Positions 34,843-43,672 of a stretch of DNA of 64,000 nucleotides are shown in pieces; position 1 is the first letter of the stretch; every line of letters begins with the position of its first letter. The notes beneath the pieces are model-generated. The model was given only the letters and a program-made list of their open reading frames with translations, was not told where the DNA came from and did no database searches. The stretch spans positions 682,001 to 746,000 of the forward strand of contig NZ_CBDAQN010000001.1 in NCBI RefSeq assembly GCF_965199065.1, in the 5' to 3' direction. This stretch comes from Acidisoma sp965199065. Its GTDB lineage: Bacteria; Pseudomonadota; Alphaproteobacteria; Acetobacterales; Acetobacteraceae. The translations under genes were made by a program, and so were the position numbers.

Positions 34843-36204
34843 TTACCCGAGAGCCAGAAGATCGCCGGTCGCGAGGGTGACGAAGATGCGGCCCTCAGCC
34901 GCGATAGCGGGCGCTGCCGCCGGTGCGGGCAGCCGGATCATGCTGGTGATCTCGCCCGTGACGGGGCTGACGGTCACCAGCTGCTTGTTGTTGCTGACGA
35001 GCACCAAGCTGCCGCCGGCGAGCACCGGTCCCCACCAGTAGATCGGCTGGGTGAGCTTCTTCATGTTCTTGAACGACGGTAGTTGCCGCGCCCACTTGAC
35101 CTGCCCGGTCGAGGCAGAGAGCGCCGCCAGCTGCTGATCCGTGCTCAGCTGGAAAACCCAGTCGCCGGCGACCCAGCTGGTCTGGTCGGTCGCGAAGTCC
35201 TTCTCCCATAGCCGCCGCCCGGTCGGCAGATCGAGCGAGAGGACGATGCCGCCCAGGCTGCCGACGAAGACCCTGCCCTGGTCGATCACCGGCAGCCCGA
35301 CGATGGCGGATAGCTGGGAGAGGCCGGTGCCGGTTGCGCCCAGGTTGTCCGTCCACAAGACTTCGCCGGTGTCGGTGTTGAGCGCGATCAGGTCGCCGGA
35401 GCCGAACCCGGCGACGACGATGCTGCCCGCGACGGCAGGCGCCGGCAAACCGAGCACTCCGGTTTGGGGGTTGTTCGCCTGGTGGCTCCAGATGGTACGG
35501 CCGGTGTGGGCGTCGAGGCCGACCATCGAGCTGTCGATGAGGCTGACGAAGATATGGCCGCCCGAGATCGTCGGGCCGCTGCGCGCGGGAACGCCAAGAG
35601 GCTGGCGCCAGCGGATGGTGCCGCTCTTCGCGTCAAAGCAGATGATCTCGCCGAGGCCGGTGGCCGCGTAGATATGGCCATCGGCATAGCTGATGCCGCC
35701 GCCGACATTGAGGCTTCGGGAGTGCTTCGGGTGGATCGAGGCGCTCCAGAAGGACGCGCCGTTGTGGATGTCGAAGGCGCTGACGGCGCCGTCGGCCCCC
35801 ATGGTGAAGACAGCGCCCCCCGCGACCACGGGCGGGCAGGGAATGCGCTGCCGGTAGGCCGTCCCCGAACCGAAATCGGCGCGCCAAAGCGGGGCCAGTT
35901 GCGGCGGGAGGGCGGAGATGCCGGGATCATGCGCGGCGTTGCCGCCTTGCTGCGGCCATTCCAGCCCAGGGACGGCCGCCGGCACTGTGACCGCTTCGGT
36001 CAAGCTGGGGTCGACCTCAAGCGCGCTCGAAGACGCCATGACATCGATGCGCTTGCCGGGCAGGGGCGGGGTTTCATCCCCGCCGATAAAGCCGCACCCG
36101 GCCAGCGCCAGGGGCAGCGCGAGCACGGCACGGCGCGAAAAACGGGACCGTTCATCCGTCTGGTGAGCTTGGATACGGCTCGCGACAGTCGTTATGCGTC
36201 TCAT
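34843..36204 (-). CDS. bamB: Outer membrane assembly lipoprotein BamB
   Basis: The 453-residue protein has a lipoprotein signal with lipobox LALAGC. An eight-bladed beta-propeller of PQQ-like repeats follows, for example GAVFTMGADGAVSAFDIHNG, GHIYAATGLGEIICFDAKSG and GHIFVSLIDSSMVGLDAHTG. BamB is the accessory lipoprotein of the BAM complex that folds outer-membrane proteins. Start ATG 36204 (MRRITT) is chosen so the signal begins about 40 residues before the lipobox. The yfgM-like gene lies upstream on the same strand, as in many proteobacteria, but der is absent downstream. Confidence 0.88.
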   Translation of the reverse strand: MRRITTVASRIQAHQTDERSRFSRRAVLALPLALAGCGFIGGDETPPLPGKRIDVMASSSALEVDPSLTEAVTVPAAVPGLEWPQQGGNAAHDPGISALPPQLAPLWRADFGSGTAYRQRIPCPPVVAGGAVFTMGADGAVSAFDIHNGASFWSASIHPKHSRSLNVGGGISYADGHIYAATGLGEIICFDAKSGTIRWRQPLGVPARSGPTISGGHIFVSLIDSSMVGLDAHTGRTIWSHQANNPQTGVLGLPAPAVAGSIVVAGFGSGDLIALNTDTGEVLWTDNLGATGTGLSQLSAIVGLPVIDQGRVFVGSLGGIVLSLDLPTGRRLWEKDFATDQTSWVAGDWVFQLSTDQQLAALSASTGQVKWARQLPSFKNMKKLTQPIYWWGPVLAGGSLVLVSNNKQLVTVSPVTGEITSMIRLPAPAAAPAIAAEGRIFVTLATGDLLALG

Positions 36205-36268
36205 AGGGGGGCGCCAATCATCTGGTATCGTCTCGTGGTAATGCCGGGCGATGAGTCGCGTCGACCCG

Positions 36269-36940
36269 TCATTCCGTGCTGGCGGGGGCGCCGAGCGCCT
36301 GGGCCAGGCCATTCGCCATCCGCCGCATGTCGTCCGGCGTGGAGATGTCGTTCGCCACCTCCAACAGGGTTCGCGCCGCTTCGCTTTTGTGGCCGAGACG
36401 GATGTCGAGCAGAGCCAGATACTGCAGGGCGACCGGCCGCCACGGGCTGCCCTCGGCCGCCAGCGTCTCCAGCCGCGCCTGGATCAGCGAGGGCTCGGCC
36501 GTGTCGATCGCGTGCGCGGCCCAGCCGATCGTCGCGACCTGACGCAGCACCGGATTGAGCGAGCCGTTGTTGATGAGGCCGTTCCAGACCGCCTCCGCCG
36601 CCGCTTGTTTGCCGGCATCGGCGAGGAGGCTTGCCTCGTTGAGGCGGGCGAGGGTGGCGTAGCCACTGGGGGCAGATTGGGCCACGGCGCCGAATTTGCG
36701 GGCCAAAGCTTCCCGGTCCGCGGCCGAGCCGTGCTGGGCGGCCTGGTCCAGAACCGCAATGAAGGCTGTGGCCGCCTTCGCGTCCTCCTGATGACGGTGC
36801 CAAAGCCAGGCCTGCCAGCCGCCGACGCCGGCAATGAGGAGAACGGCGAGGACCATGAAGCCGATTGCGTAGCGCCGGGCGAAGCGAGACATGCGCTCGG
36901 CCCGGAGATCCTCATCGACCTCGTCGAAAATATCGACCAC
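36269..36940 (-). CDS. YfgM-like tetratricopeptide membrane protein
   Basis: The 223-residue protein has a short cytoplasmic N-terminus (MVDIFDEVDEDLRAERMSRF, the usual start of alphaproteobacterial YfgM relatives), one membrane helix at about 28-45, and a periplasmic helical TPR-like domain. YfgM in E. coli associates with the Sec translocon and periplasmic chaperones. It lies 64 bases upstream of bamB on the same strand, a conserved pairing that supports the assignment. Confidence 0.82.
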   Translation of the reverse strand: MVDIFDEVDEDLRAERMSRFARRYAIGFMVLAVLLIAGVGGWQAWLWHRHQEDAKAATAFIAVLDQAAQHGSAADREALARKFGAVAQSAPSGYATLARLNEASLLADAGKQAAAEAVWNGLINNGSLNPVLRQVATIGWAAHAIDTAEPSLIQARLETLAAEGSPWRPVALQYLALLDIRLGHKSEAARTLLEVANDISTPDDMRRMANGLAQALGAPASTE

Positions 36941-37046
36941 GTTTCTCTCCAGCCACCACTTGCGGTTTGCGCTCCAGCCAAAAGCGGGCGCAAACGGGGC
37001 CGGACCATAGCGGCGGCGTGAGGCGAGGGCAAACTGGAGGACAAGA

Positions 37047-37532
37047 ATGGCTGGAAGTGTCTTTGAGTTCGAGTTGAAGACCCTGACGGGCGAGCCCTAT
37101 CCGCTCGCGGCACTGGCGGGCCGTCCGCTGCTGATCGTCAACACCGCATCCAGATGCGGATTTACCCCTCAATACGCCGGGCTGCAGGCTCTGTGGACGA
37201 AACTGGGAGACCAGCCGAACGGCTTGGTCATCATCGGCGTGCCCAGCAACGACTTCGGGAACCAGGAGCCGGGCGAGGCGACAGCCATCGGCGAATTCTG
37301 CGATCGCAACTACGGCGTCACCTTCCCGTTGATGGCGAAGGCGCATGTGAAGGGGCGAGAGGCGCACCCCCTCTTCAAGTGGCTCGGCGACCAGGGCGGA
37401 TTTCTGTCCAGGCCGCGCTGGAACTTCTACAAGTACCTCACCCGGCGTGACGGCACGTTGCAGACCTGGTTTCCAAGCACCACGACGCCCGGTTCGTCCA
37501 AGCTCGTCGGCGCGGTCGAAGACGCGCTTTGA
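37047..37532 (+). CDS. Glutathione peroxidase (Cys type)
   Basis: This 161-residue thioredoxin-fold peroxidase reduces hydroperoxides with glutathione or thioredoxin. The peroxidatic residue is Cys37 in NTASRCGFTPQYAGLQAL; it is a normal Cys codon, not TGA. The conserved Gln in PSNDFGNQEPGEA and the Trp-Asn in RWNFYKYL complete the catalytic tetrad. A well-placed GGAGG precedes ATG 37047. It is divergent from the yfgM-bamB pair, with 106 bases between. Confidence 0.93.
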   Translation: MAGSVFEFELKTLTGEPYPLAALAGRPLLIVNTASRCGFTPQYAGLQALWTKLGDQPNGLVIIGVPSNDFGNQEPGEATAIGEFCDRNYGVTFPLMAKAHVKGREAHPLFKWLGDQGGFLSRPRWNFYKYLTRRDGTLQTWFPSTTTPGSSKLVGAVEDAL

Positions 37533-37538
37533 AGCCGG

Positions 37539-38546
37539 CTAATCCGCGGTGTCGAAGGCCACGCGCAGATTGCTGGCGGCCAGAGCCTGCGCCTCGGCCG
37601 CCGCCTTCACGACCCGGCTCATGCCGAAGAACTCGTGCGTCGCCCCCGGGTAGATCGTGTTGGTCACCCGGGTGCCGGCATCGCGCATACGTTTCGCCAG
37701 CTTTTCTCCGTCGCTTTCCAGCGGGTCTATGCCGGCGTTGATGATGGTGGCAGGCGGCAGGTCTCGCAGGTCGGCGGCGAGCAGATTGAGCAGCGGGCTC
37801 TTCATGTCGCTCGGGTTGGCGAGCAGCTTGTCCATGAACCAGGTCAGCATCGAGACGTTGAGAGGCTTGGCGTTCGCGTTCTGCAGGTCGGAGGCCTGCA
37901 TCAGGTTCGTGCTGGCAAGCGGGTAGATCAGGATCTGTGCGACGGGAGCCTGCAGCCCATGATCGCGCGCGTCGATTGCGACGTTCGCCGCAAGATTGCC
38001 GCCGGCACTCTCCCCCATCAGAGCGATACGGGCCGGATCGCCGCCGAAGCTTTGAGCATTCTCCGTCACCCAGCGATAGGCGGCGAAGGCGTCGTCATGC
38101 GGCGCCGGGAACTTGTGCTCCGGGGCCATGCCGTAGTCGGCCGAGACGAAAATGGCATTCGCCTGGGCCGCCATCGCTCGGGGCGTTGCGTCATAGGCAT
38201 CGAGGCTCCCGATGACGAAGCCGCCGCCGCGGAAGTAAAGGACGACCGGAAACGGGCCGTCGCCCGAGGGCGTGTAGATGCGCGCCGCGCAGTTGCCGGT
38301 GGCAGCCGGGTAGGTGACATCACGCACGGTGACGCCCGGAACCTCCGGCGAGATGCCATCGGCGGTCATGACCGCGGCGGCTGCGTCCGCGGCTGTCGGC
38401 TGCGCGCGTGCCTCTTCGACACTGCACGTCTCGATCGGCTTGATCTTCAGACCTGCCAGCGCCTCGAGGACGCGCGCCATATCGGGGTCGGCGCGTGTCG
38501 ACGGGTCTAGGCCGATCAGATCGCGAACCGTCTGGATGACGCTCAT
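37539..38546 (-). CDS. Alpha/beta hydrolase of the hormone-sensitive lipase family
   Basis: The 335-residue esterase-like enzyme has the nucleophile Ser in GESAGGNLA, the acid in DPLESDGEKLAKRM and the catalytic His in GATHEFFG. The oxyanion motif, usually HGGGF, reads FRGGGFVIGS here, with Arg in place of His. It is separated from the GST gene by 146 bases that contain a perfect palindrome, so it probably has its own promoter. Its substrate is probably a short-chain ester; a physiological role cannot be assigned. Confidence 0.88.
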   Translation of the reverse strand: MSVIQTVRDLIGLDPSTRADPDMARVLEALAGLKIKPIETCSVEEARAQPTAADAAAAVMTADGISPEVPGVTVRDVTYPAATGNCAARIYTPSGDGPFPVVLYFRGGGFVIGSLDAYDATPRAMAAQANAIFVSADYGMAPEHKFPAPHDDAFAAYRWVTENAQSFGGDPARIALMGESAGGNLAANVAIDARDHGLQAPVAQILIYPLASTNLMQASDLQNANAKPLNVSMLTWFMDKLLANPSDMKSPLLNLLAADLRDLPPATIINAGIDPLESDGEKLAKRMRDAGTRVTNTIYPGATHEFFGMSRVVKAAAEAQALAASNLRVAFDTAD

Positions 38547-38571
38547 GCTCGGAGCCTTCTTCAGTGCCGGA

Positions 38572-38593
38572 TACCGGAAGCAGCGCTCCGGTA
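38572..38593. promoter_or_regulatory. Palindrome upstream of the HSL-family hydrolase gene
   Basis: TACCGGA (38572-38578) and TCCGGTA (38587-38593) form a perfect 7-bp inverted repeat with an 8-base spacer, 26 bases before the hydrolase ATG on the minus strand. It could be an operator or a leader hairpin. A TTATAA further upstream may belong to the promoter. Confidence 0.35.
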
Positions 38594-38692
38594 CGAAGCT
38601 TTTGCCTTATAAGGTTAGGTTCTCCTGCCGTGGCCGCTGTCAACGGGTGGGGGCGCGCCTCCCGCGCATGTGACGCGCGCCCTGTCGTCTGG

Positions 38693-39328
38693 TCAGCCGA
38701 AGCTGGGGACAGTCGATTGGTAGCTCGGCAGCGCCTGCACGCGCTCCCACCACGCGTCAAAGCCGTCGACGCCCGAAAAGAGTTCCTCGGCGTCCGGGGT
38801 CAGGGAGAGGTAGAAGACACAGGGTGCAAGGTAGAGGTCCGCGAGGCTCAACTCGCCGGCCAAGAAAGGCGAAGCGCCTTTCGTCTTGATAACGAACGTC
38901 AGCACTTTCCCGGCCATCTCGATTGCGGCGGCGCGGCGGGCTTCATCTCGGCCGCCGATGAACTCCGGGAACAGATGGTAGCCGGCAATGCCAAGCAGGG
39001 AGCCATAGCCGTAGGAGTCGGTGATCCCGATGACCATGTCCATGCGGGCGCGGTCCTCGGCGGTCTGCGGGACCAGTGACGGTCCGGGCAGCACGTCGTT
39101 GAGGTAGCGGATGATGGCGGAGGTTTCGAGGAGGCGCAGCCCATCGTAATCGACAACCGGGACCTTGCCGAAGGGGTGGCGTTCCAGATGCTCCGGCGTC
39201 TTGGGTTCGCCCGCGAGCACGTTGAGCGGCACCTGCCTGAAATCGGTGACGCCCTTCTCGGCGAGCAGCATCTTGACTGTGCGGACATAGGTGGAGCCGT
39301 CGAAGCCCCAGAGCGTGATGTCGGGCAT
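38693..39328 (-). CDS. Glutathione S-transferase
   Basis: The 211-residue cytosolic enzyme has an N-terminal thioredoxin-like domain (ITLWGFDGSTYVRTVKMLLA; VPVVDYDGLRLLETSAIIRY, holding the glutathione-binding Glu-Ser-like ETS) and an all-helical C-terminal domain with FLAGELSLADLYLAP. The active-site hydroxyl is probably a Ser or Tyr in DGSTYVR. Tau/phi-like fold; substrate unknown. A GGCGCGC/GCGCGCC hairpin at 38652-38681, just past its stop, may end the transcript, though it lacks a T-run. Confidence 0.9.
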   Translation of the reverse strand: MPDITLWGFDGSTYVRTVKMLLAEKGVTDFRQVPLNVLAGEPKTPEHLERHPFGKVPVVDYDGLRLLETSAIIRYLNDVLPGPSLVPQTAEDRARMDMVIGITDSYGYGSLLGIAGYHLFPEFIGGRDEARRAAAIEMAGKVLTFVIKTKGASPFLAGELSLADLYLAPCVFYLSLTPDAEELFSGVDGFDAWWERVQALPSYQSTVPSFG

Positions 39329-39453
39329 GGTCGGTGTTCCTTCTCCGTTGAGGTGCAGCCTACGCGGCGCGAGGCCTACAGTGCACCGTCTGGAGGCTTC
39401 GGGCTATCGCGTGCGAACCCCCGACGCGATCCTCAGGCGGAACTTACGCCGCC

Positions 39454-40779
39454 TCACCCCCCGAATTTGACAAGCCGCCCCACCGGCTCGCCCAGAACCT
39501 CGTCGTCGCGCATCACGGTCTGGCCGCGGATGATCGTCGCCACCGGCCAGCCCGTCACCTCCATGCCCGCGAAGGGCGTCCAGCCGCAGGGGCTCGCGAT
39601 CCAGCTTTCCTCGATCACCCGGCGCCGGCCCATGTCGACCAGGGTGAAATCGGCGTCGTAGCCGCGCGCGATCCGGCCTTTGCCGCGCACGCCATAGACC
39701 CGCGCCGGTCCGGCGCACATGAGGTCGGCAAGCCGCATCAGCGACAGCCGCCCGGCCGAAACATGGTCGAGCATCACCGGCACGATCGTCTGCACGCCCG
39801 TGAGGCCGGCGGCGCAAAGGGGCCAAGGCTTCTCCTTCGCCGCCCGCGCATGCGGCGCATGGTCGGAGCCGACGACATCCACCATGCCGTCCCGCACCGC
39901 AGCCCAGGCCGCCTCCCTATGGCGCGCCTCACGGATCGGCGGGTTCATCACCGCATAGGGGCCGAGCCGGTCGTAGGCGTCCGGCGCCCACTGGGTGAGG
40001 TGGTTCAGCAGGACCTCGACCGTCGCGATGTCCCGGTAGTCCTGCAGGTAGTCGAGTTCCTCGGCGGTGGAGACGTGCAGGATGTGCGCGGGCCGCCCGG
40101 TCTTCCGCGCGAGCGCCATCAGGCGCCGGGTGCCGAGGAAGGCCGCCTCCACATCGCGCCACTCGGCGTGGGTCGCGTAGGGCATCCCCTCGTGGAACAA
40201 AGGGCGGCGCTCGCGGAGGCGATACTCGTCCTCGCTGTGATAGGCGACGCGGCGGCGCCCGCTGCGCATCACCCGCTCCAGCGTCACGTCGTCCTCGATG
40301 AGCAGATCGCCGGTGCTGCTGCCGGCGAAGACCTTCACCGCGCAGACGCCGTCCTCCAGCTCCAGGCTCGCCAAGTCGTCGATGGTGCCGCGTGCGGCGC
40401 CGACGTAGAGGCCGAGGTCGCACCAGGACCGCGTCGCCGCGAAGGCCTTCTTCGCCTCCAGCCGGTCGGCCGTGGTGATGGACGGGTTCCCGTTCGGCAT
40501 GTCGAAGACGGCGCAGAGCCCGCCAAGCACGGCCGCGCGTGTGCCGGAGGGGATGCTCTCCACCGCCGCCTGTTCGGGGTCTCGCAGATGCGTATGCGCG
40601 TCGATCAGGCCGGGCAATACGTGCAGCCCGGTGGCGTCGATGACCTCGGTGGCCTCGGCCGCGCTGCCAGGGGCGAGCGTCGCGACCACACCCGAAGCCA
40701 CGGCGATATCGGCCTGTTCCAGGCCCCACGGCAGGACGACGGTGCCGTTACGGATGAGCAGGTCATAGAAAGCGGTCAT
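39454..40779 (-). CDS. Dihydroorotase-like cyclic amidohydrolase
   Basis: The 441-residue amidohydrolase has the metal motif DAHTHLRDPE (His62, His64), the carboxylated Lys in CAVKVFAGSSTGDLL, His in AYHSEDE and HILHVSTAEELD, and the catalytic Asp in VGSDHAPH. This matches class I dihydroorotases, which close carbamoyl-aspartate in pyrimidine synthesis. Allantoinases and hydantoinases are close relatives and cannot be excluded. Its start overlaps the stop of the family 9 glycosyltransferase gene by four bases. Confidence 0.85.
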   Translation of the reverse strand: MTAFYDLLIRNGTVVLPWGLEQADIAVASGVVATLAPGSAAEATEVIDATGLHVLPGLIDAHTHLRDPEQAAVESIPSGTRAAVLGGLCAVFDMPNGNPSITTADRLEAKKAFAATRSWCDLGLYVGAARGTIDDLASLELEDGVCAVKVFAGSSTGDLLIEDDVTLERVMRSGRRRVAYHSEDEYRLRERRPLFHEGMPYATHAEWRDVEAAFLGTRRLMALARKTGRPAHILHVSTAEELDYLQDYRDIATVEVLLNHLTQWAPDAYDRLGPYAVMNPPIREARHREAAWAAVRDGMVDVVGSDHAPHARAAKEKPWPLCAAGLTGVQTIVPVMLDHVSAGRLSLMRLADLMCAGPARVYGVRGKGRIARGYDADFTLVDMGRRRVIEESWIASPCGWTPFAGMEVTGWPVATIIRGQTVMRDDEVLGEPVGRLVKFGG

Positions 40780-41786
40780 GCTGCGGCTAGTCCTTCGTCT
40801 CTGAGCAAAGCGGCGGCGGCCTCGGCGGCCGCGTCCACGGTAAGGGCGGACATGGGCGCGGCGCCCACCGGCCCCGGTGCGACCACAAAGGCGGCGCGGC
40901 GACCGGACGGCGCATATTCATCCGCAGGGGAGGGGCCGAACAACCCCAGCGTCGGTGCGCCGGCGGCGGCGGCGAGGTGCATCAGACCGGAGTCATTGCC
41001 GATGAACAGGGTCATCCGGGCCAGGCACGCTGCGGCCTCCGGCAGGCTCAGCCGCCCGGCGAGGTCGATCGCATCCGGCAGGGCCGCGAGCACGGGCTGC
41101 GCCATGGCGGCCTCCACCGGGCCAGGACCCGCGTAGATCACCGCCCGCGCACCCTCCATGCCGAGACCGGGCAGGTAACGGTCGCGCAGTGTCTCGAACA
41201 ACGCCACGAAACGCTCGGGCGGCCAGAGCTTGCCTGCCCAGTTCGCGGTCGGGCCCAGCCCGATGAGAGGTACGCCGTCCGGCAGCAGGGCGTCGGCGCG
41301 GGCACGGTCCGCGGCCGAGGTCCAGGCGACCGGCAAGGGTGGCGGTGCGACGCCCATGCTCGCGGCTAGCTGCGCAAGGCGACGCCCTGGCCGGCGGCCA
41401 CCCCGGAGCACCCGCCGCTGCCGCGCATTGAGAAAGAAGGCGGTGCCCGAGCCGCGCAGATCGACCACCATGTCCCATCGCGCACGCACAACCTGGCCCC
41501 AAAGCTTGAACCAATGGCCGTCCCACTTCTGCTTGGGCATCAGGATAAGCCGCTCCAGCCGCGGCATGGCCGCGAAGACGCCGGCCGCGACCGGCCCGCA
41601 GGCGACCGTGAAACGGGCGGTCGGGTGACGCTGCAAGAGGTCGTTCAGGATGCCGGTGCTGATGACCGCATCGCCGATGCGCGTTGCCGTAATGAACAGG
41701 ATGCGCGGGCTGACACGATATGATTTGAGAGGCGGCTCTTCGTCGGCACGCGAGTTTGTTTTCGTAAGACCGCCTATCTTAAACAT
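40776..41786 (-). CDS. Family 9 glycosyltransferase (heptosyltransferase-like)
   Basis: The 336-residue enzyme resembles ADP-heptose:LPS heptosyltransferases, which add heptose to lipopolysaccharide core. It has RILFITATRIGDAVISTGIL near the N-terminus, LGPTANWAGKLWPPERFVAL and the C-terminal FIGNDSGLMHLAAAAGAPTL, where the GNDSG-MH motif binds the nucleotide sugar. Its stop overlaps the dihydroorotase-like start by four bases, although the functions seem unrelated. A shorter start near residue 26 is possible. The acceptor is unknown. Confidence 0.86.
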   Translation of the reverse strand: MFKIGGLTKTNSRADEEPPLKSYRVSPRILFITATRIGDAVISTGILNDLLQRHPTARFTVACGPVAAGVFAAMPRLERLILMPKQKWDGHWFKLWGQVVRARWDMVVDLRGSGTAFFLNARQRRVLRGGRRPGRRLAQLAASMGVAPPPLPVAWTSAADRARADALLPDGVPLIGLGPTANWAGKLWPPERFVALFETLRDRYLPGLGMEGARAVIYAGPGPVEAAMAQPVLAALPDAIDLAGRLSLPEAAACLARMTLFIGNDSGLMHLAAAAGAPTLGLFGPSPADEYAPSGRRAAFVVAPGPVGAAPMSALTVDAAAEAAAALLRDEGLAAA

Positions 41787-41828
41787 TTGACACTTGTAGA
41801 ACCTCTTAACACGCGGCGACTATGAGCC

Positions 41829-42929
41829 ATGGACATGAGCATCTCCACGCCCTGTGCGACAGGTGATGCATCACCCCCTTTTGAGAGAAGGGGGGTGGCG
41901 CCTATTTTCGGCGCCCCGATCTTCGGCGCCATCGATCTGGGCACCAACAATTGCCGGCTCATGCTCGGCGTCCCCAGCAGCAACGGTTTCCGCGTCATCG
42001 AGAGCTTCAGCCGGTCGGTCGGTCTCGGTGAAGGCTTGGCGGAGACGGGTCAACTTGCCGAGCCCGCGATGGACCGCGCCATGGACGCGCTACGGTCCTG
42101 CGCCACCCGCATCTCCCGCTACCGCCTCACCGGCCTCACCGCCGTCGCGACCGAGGCCTGCCGCCGCGCCGCCAATGGCCCGGACTTTCTGGCCAAGGTC
42201 CGCCAGCAGACCGGGCTCGACATCCGCATCATCTCGGGGCGGGAAGAGGCGGAACTCACGCTGGAAAGCTGTTCGCCTCTGCTGCGCGGCGCGGGCACCC
42301 GCGCCCTGGTGTTCGATATCGGCGGCGGTTCCACCGAACTCGCCTGGGTCCGGCTTGACGGCGGTTCGCCAACCCTCATCAGCTTTCTGTCCTTGCCCTT
42401 CGGTGTCATGACGCTTGGCGCCTGCACGCCCTACTCCTGTTTCACCGATCGCGGCTTCGACGCGATGGTCGAGACCGTGGAGGAGAAGCTTTGGGAGTTC
42501 GAGGACATCCACCGCATCGGCCGCGAGATCAACCGGGCGGGCGTCCGGCTGCTGGGAACCAGCGGCACCATCACGACGGTCGCGAGCGTCGCCCTCAAGC
42601 TGCCCCGCTACCGCCGCCCGCTGGTGGACGGCATCCTGCTGCCCGGTGAGGAAGCCGATGCCGCAGTTGAAACCCTGCGGTCCATGGGGCGCGCCGGCCT
42701 CGCGGCCCACCCCTGCATAGGGGATGACCGTGCAGACCTCGTGCTGCCGGGTTGCGCCATCTTCGCCGCTATCCGCTCCGTGTGGCCAACCCCGGAGGTA
42801 GGCGTCGCCGATCGTGGCTTGCGCGAGGGCATGCTCCTGCGGCAGATCAGGGGCGGACGCCGGCGGAACAGCCGCCGCTCGAACGGGGCGCGTCCGGTTG
42901 CTTCCTTGCCGCATAGCCCGCCGGCGTAA
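41829..42929 (+). CDS. Ppx/GppA family exopolyphosphatase/pppGpp phosphohydrolase
   Basis: The up to 366-residue protein belongs to the actin-fold Ppx/GppA family that degrades polyphosphate or pppGpp. It has GAIDLGTNNCRLMLGVPSSN, VATEACRRAANG, ISGREEAELTLES, FDIGGGSTELAWVRLDGG and GTSGTITTVASVAL. The first 30 residues from ATG 41829 precede the usual family start and contain a duplicated APIFGAPIFG. GTG 41895, with GAGAG seven bases upstream, is an attractive alternative start. RlmE is encoded 20 bases downstream. Confidence 0.9.
   Translation: MDMSISTPCATGDASPPFERRGVAPIFGAPIFGAIDLGTNNCRLMLGVPSSNGFRVIESFSRSVGLGEGLAETGQLAEPAMDRAMDALRSCATRISRYRLTGLTAVATEACRRAANGPDFLAKVRQQTGLDIRIISGREEAELTLESCSPLLRGAGTRALVFDIGGGSTELAWVRLDGGSPTLISFLSLPFGVMTLGACTPYSCFTDRGFDAMVETVEEKLWEFEDIHRIGREINRAGVRLLGTSGTITTVASVALKLPRYRRPLVDGILLPGEEADAAVETLRSMGRAGLAAHPCIGDDRADLVLPGCAIFAAIRSVWPTPEVGVADRGLREGMLLRQIRGGRRRNSRRSNGARPVASLPHSPPA
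41872..41897. repeat. G/C-run hairpin within the 5' end of the Ppx/GppA frame
   Basis: CACCCCCTT (41872-41880) can pair with AAGGGGGGTG (41888-41897) around a short loop, with one extra G. It covers the region of the alternative GTG start at 41895 and could affect translation or be part of the real 5' untranslated leader. Confidence 0.4.
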
Positions 42930-42949
42930 CGAGGCTTAGGCGTAAATTA

Positions 42950-43672
42950 ATGAGTAAGGGCGTGTCCGACCCGGGTCAGGGCTCCGGACGGAGTCTCACG
43001 GTCAAGCTGAAGAAGACGGCGGGGCGCAGCGTCGCCTCGCAGCGATGGCTCACGCGCCAGCTCAATGATCCCTACGTCGCGGCGGCGCAGAAGCAAGGGT
43101 GGCGGTCACGCGCCGCCTTCAAGCTCATCGAACTCGACGACCGCTTCCACGTCATCAAGAAGGGCATGCGGGTGCTGGACCTCGGTGCCGCACCGGGCGG
43201 CTGGACCCAGGTGGCGCTGCGGCGCGGCGCGCGCTCCGTCGTCGGCATCGACCTGCTGGCCATCGAGCCCATCCCCGGCGCCCATCTCATCAAGGGCGAC
43301 GCGACCGATCCCGCGTGTCAGGCGCAGATACTGGAGCTTCTGGGCGGGCCGCCCGATCTCGTGCTGTCGGACATGGCACCGAACACGTCGGGCCACGCCT
43401 CGACCGATCATATCCGGATCGTCGCCCTCGCCGAGATGGCGCTCGAGCTTGCCTTCGCCATGTTGCCGCCCGGCGGGTCCTTCCTCGCCAAGCTGTTTCA
43501 GGGGGGTGCCGACAAGCACCTGCTCACGCCCATGAAGCAGCGGTTCGAGACGGTTCGTCATGCGAAGCCGCCGGCCAGCCGCAAGGAATCCAGCGAGCTT
43601 TACGTCGTCGCGACCGGCTTGCGGGCATCGGCTAATCCGGCGGGTGAAGCTCCTCATCCAGCGTCAGATTGA
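42950..43672 (+). CDS. rlmE: 23S rRNA 2'-O-methyltransferase (U2552)
   Basis: This 240-residue SAM-dependent enzyme of the FtsJ/RrmJ family methylates U2552 in the ribosomal A-loop. The SAM motif is VLDLGAAPGGWTQVALRRG. The catalytic K-D-K-E set is suggested by the Lys in RSRAAFKLIELDD, the Asp in LSDMAPNTSG, the Lys in AKLFQGG and the Glu in RKESSELYVVATG. It follows the Ppx/GppA gene by 20 bases, a pairing common in alphaproteobacteria. Its 3' end overlaps the convergent MATE gene by 41 bases. Confidence 0.93.
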   Translation: MSKGVSDPGQGSGRSLTVKLKKTAGRSVASQRWLTRQLNDPYVAAAQKQGWRSRAAFKLIELDDRFHVIKKGMRVLDLGAAPGGWTQVALRRGARSVVGIDLLAIEPIPGAHLIKGDATDPACQAQILELLGGPPDLVLSDMAPNTSGHASTDHIRIVALAEMALELAFAMLPPGGSFLAKLFQGGADKHLLTPMKQRFETVRHAKPPASRKESSELYVVATGLRASANPAGEAPHPASD

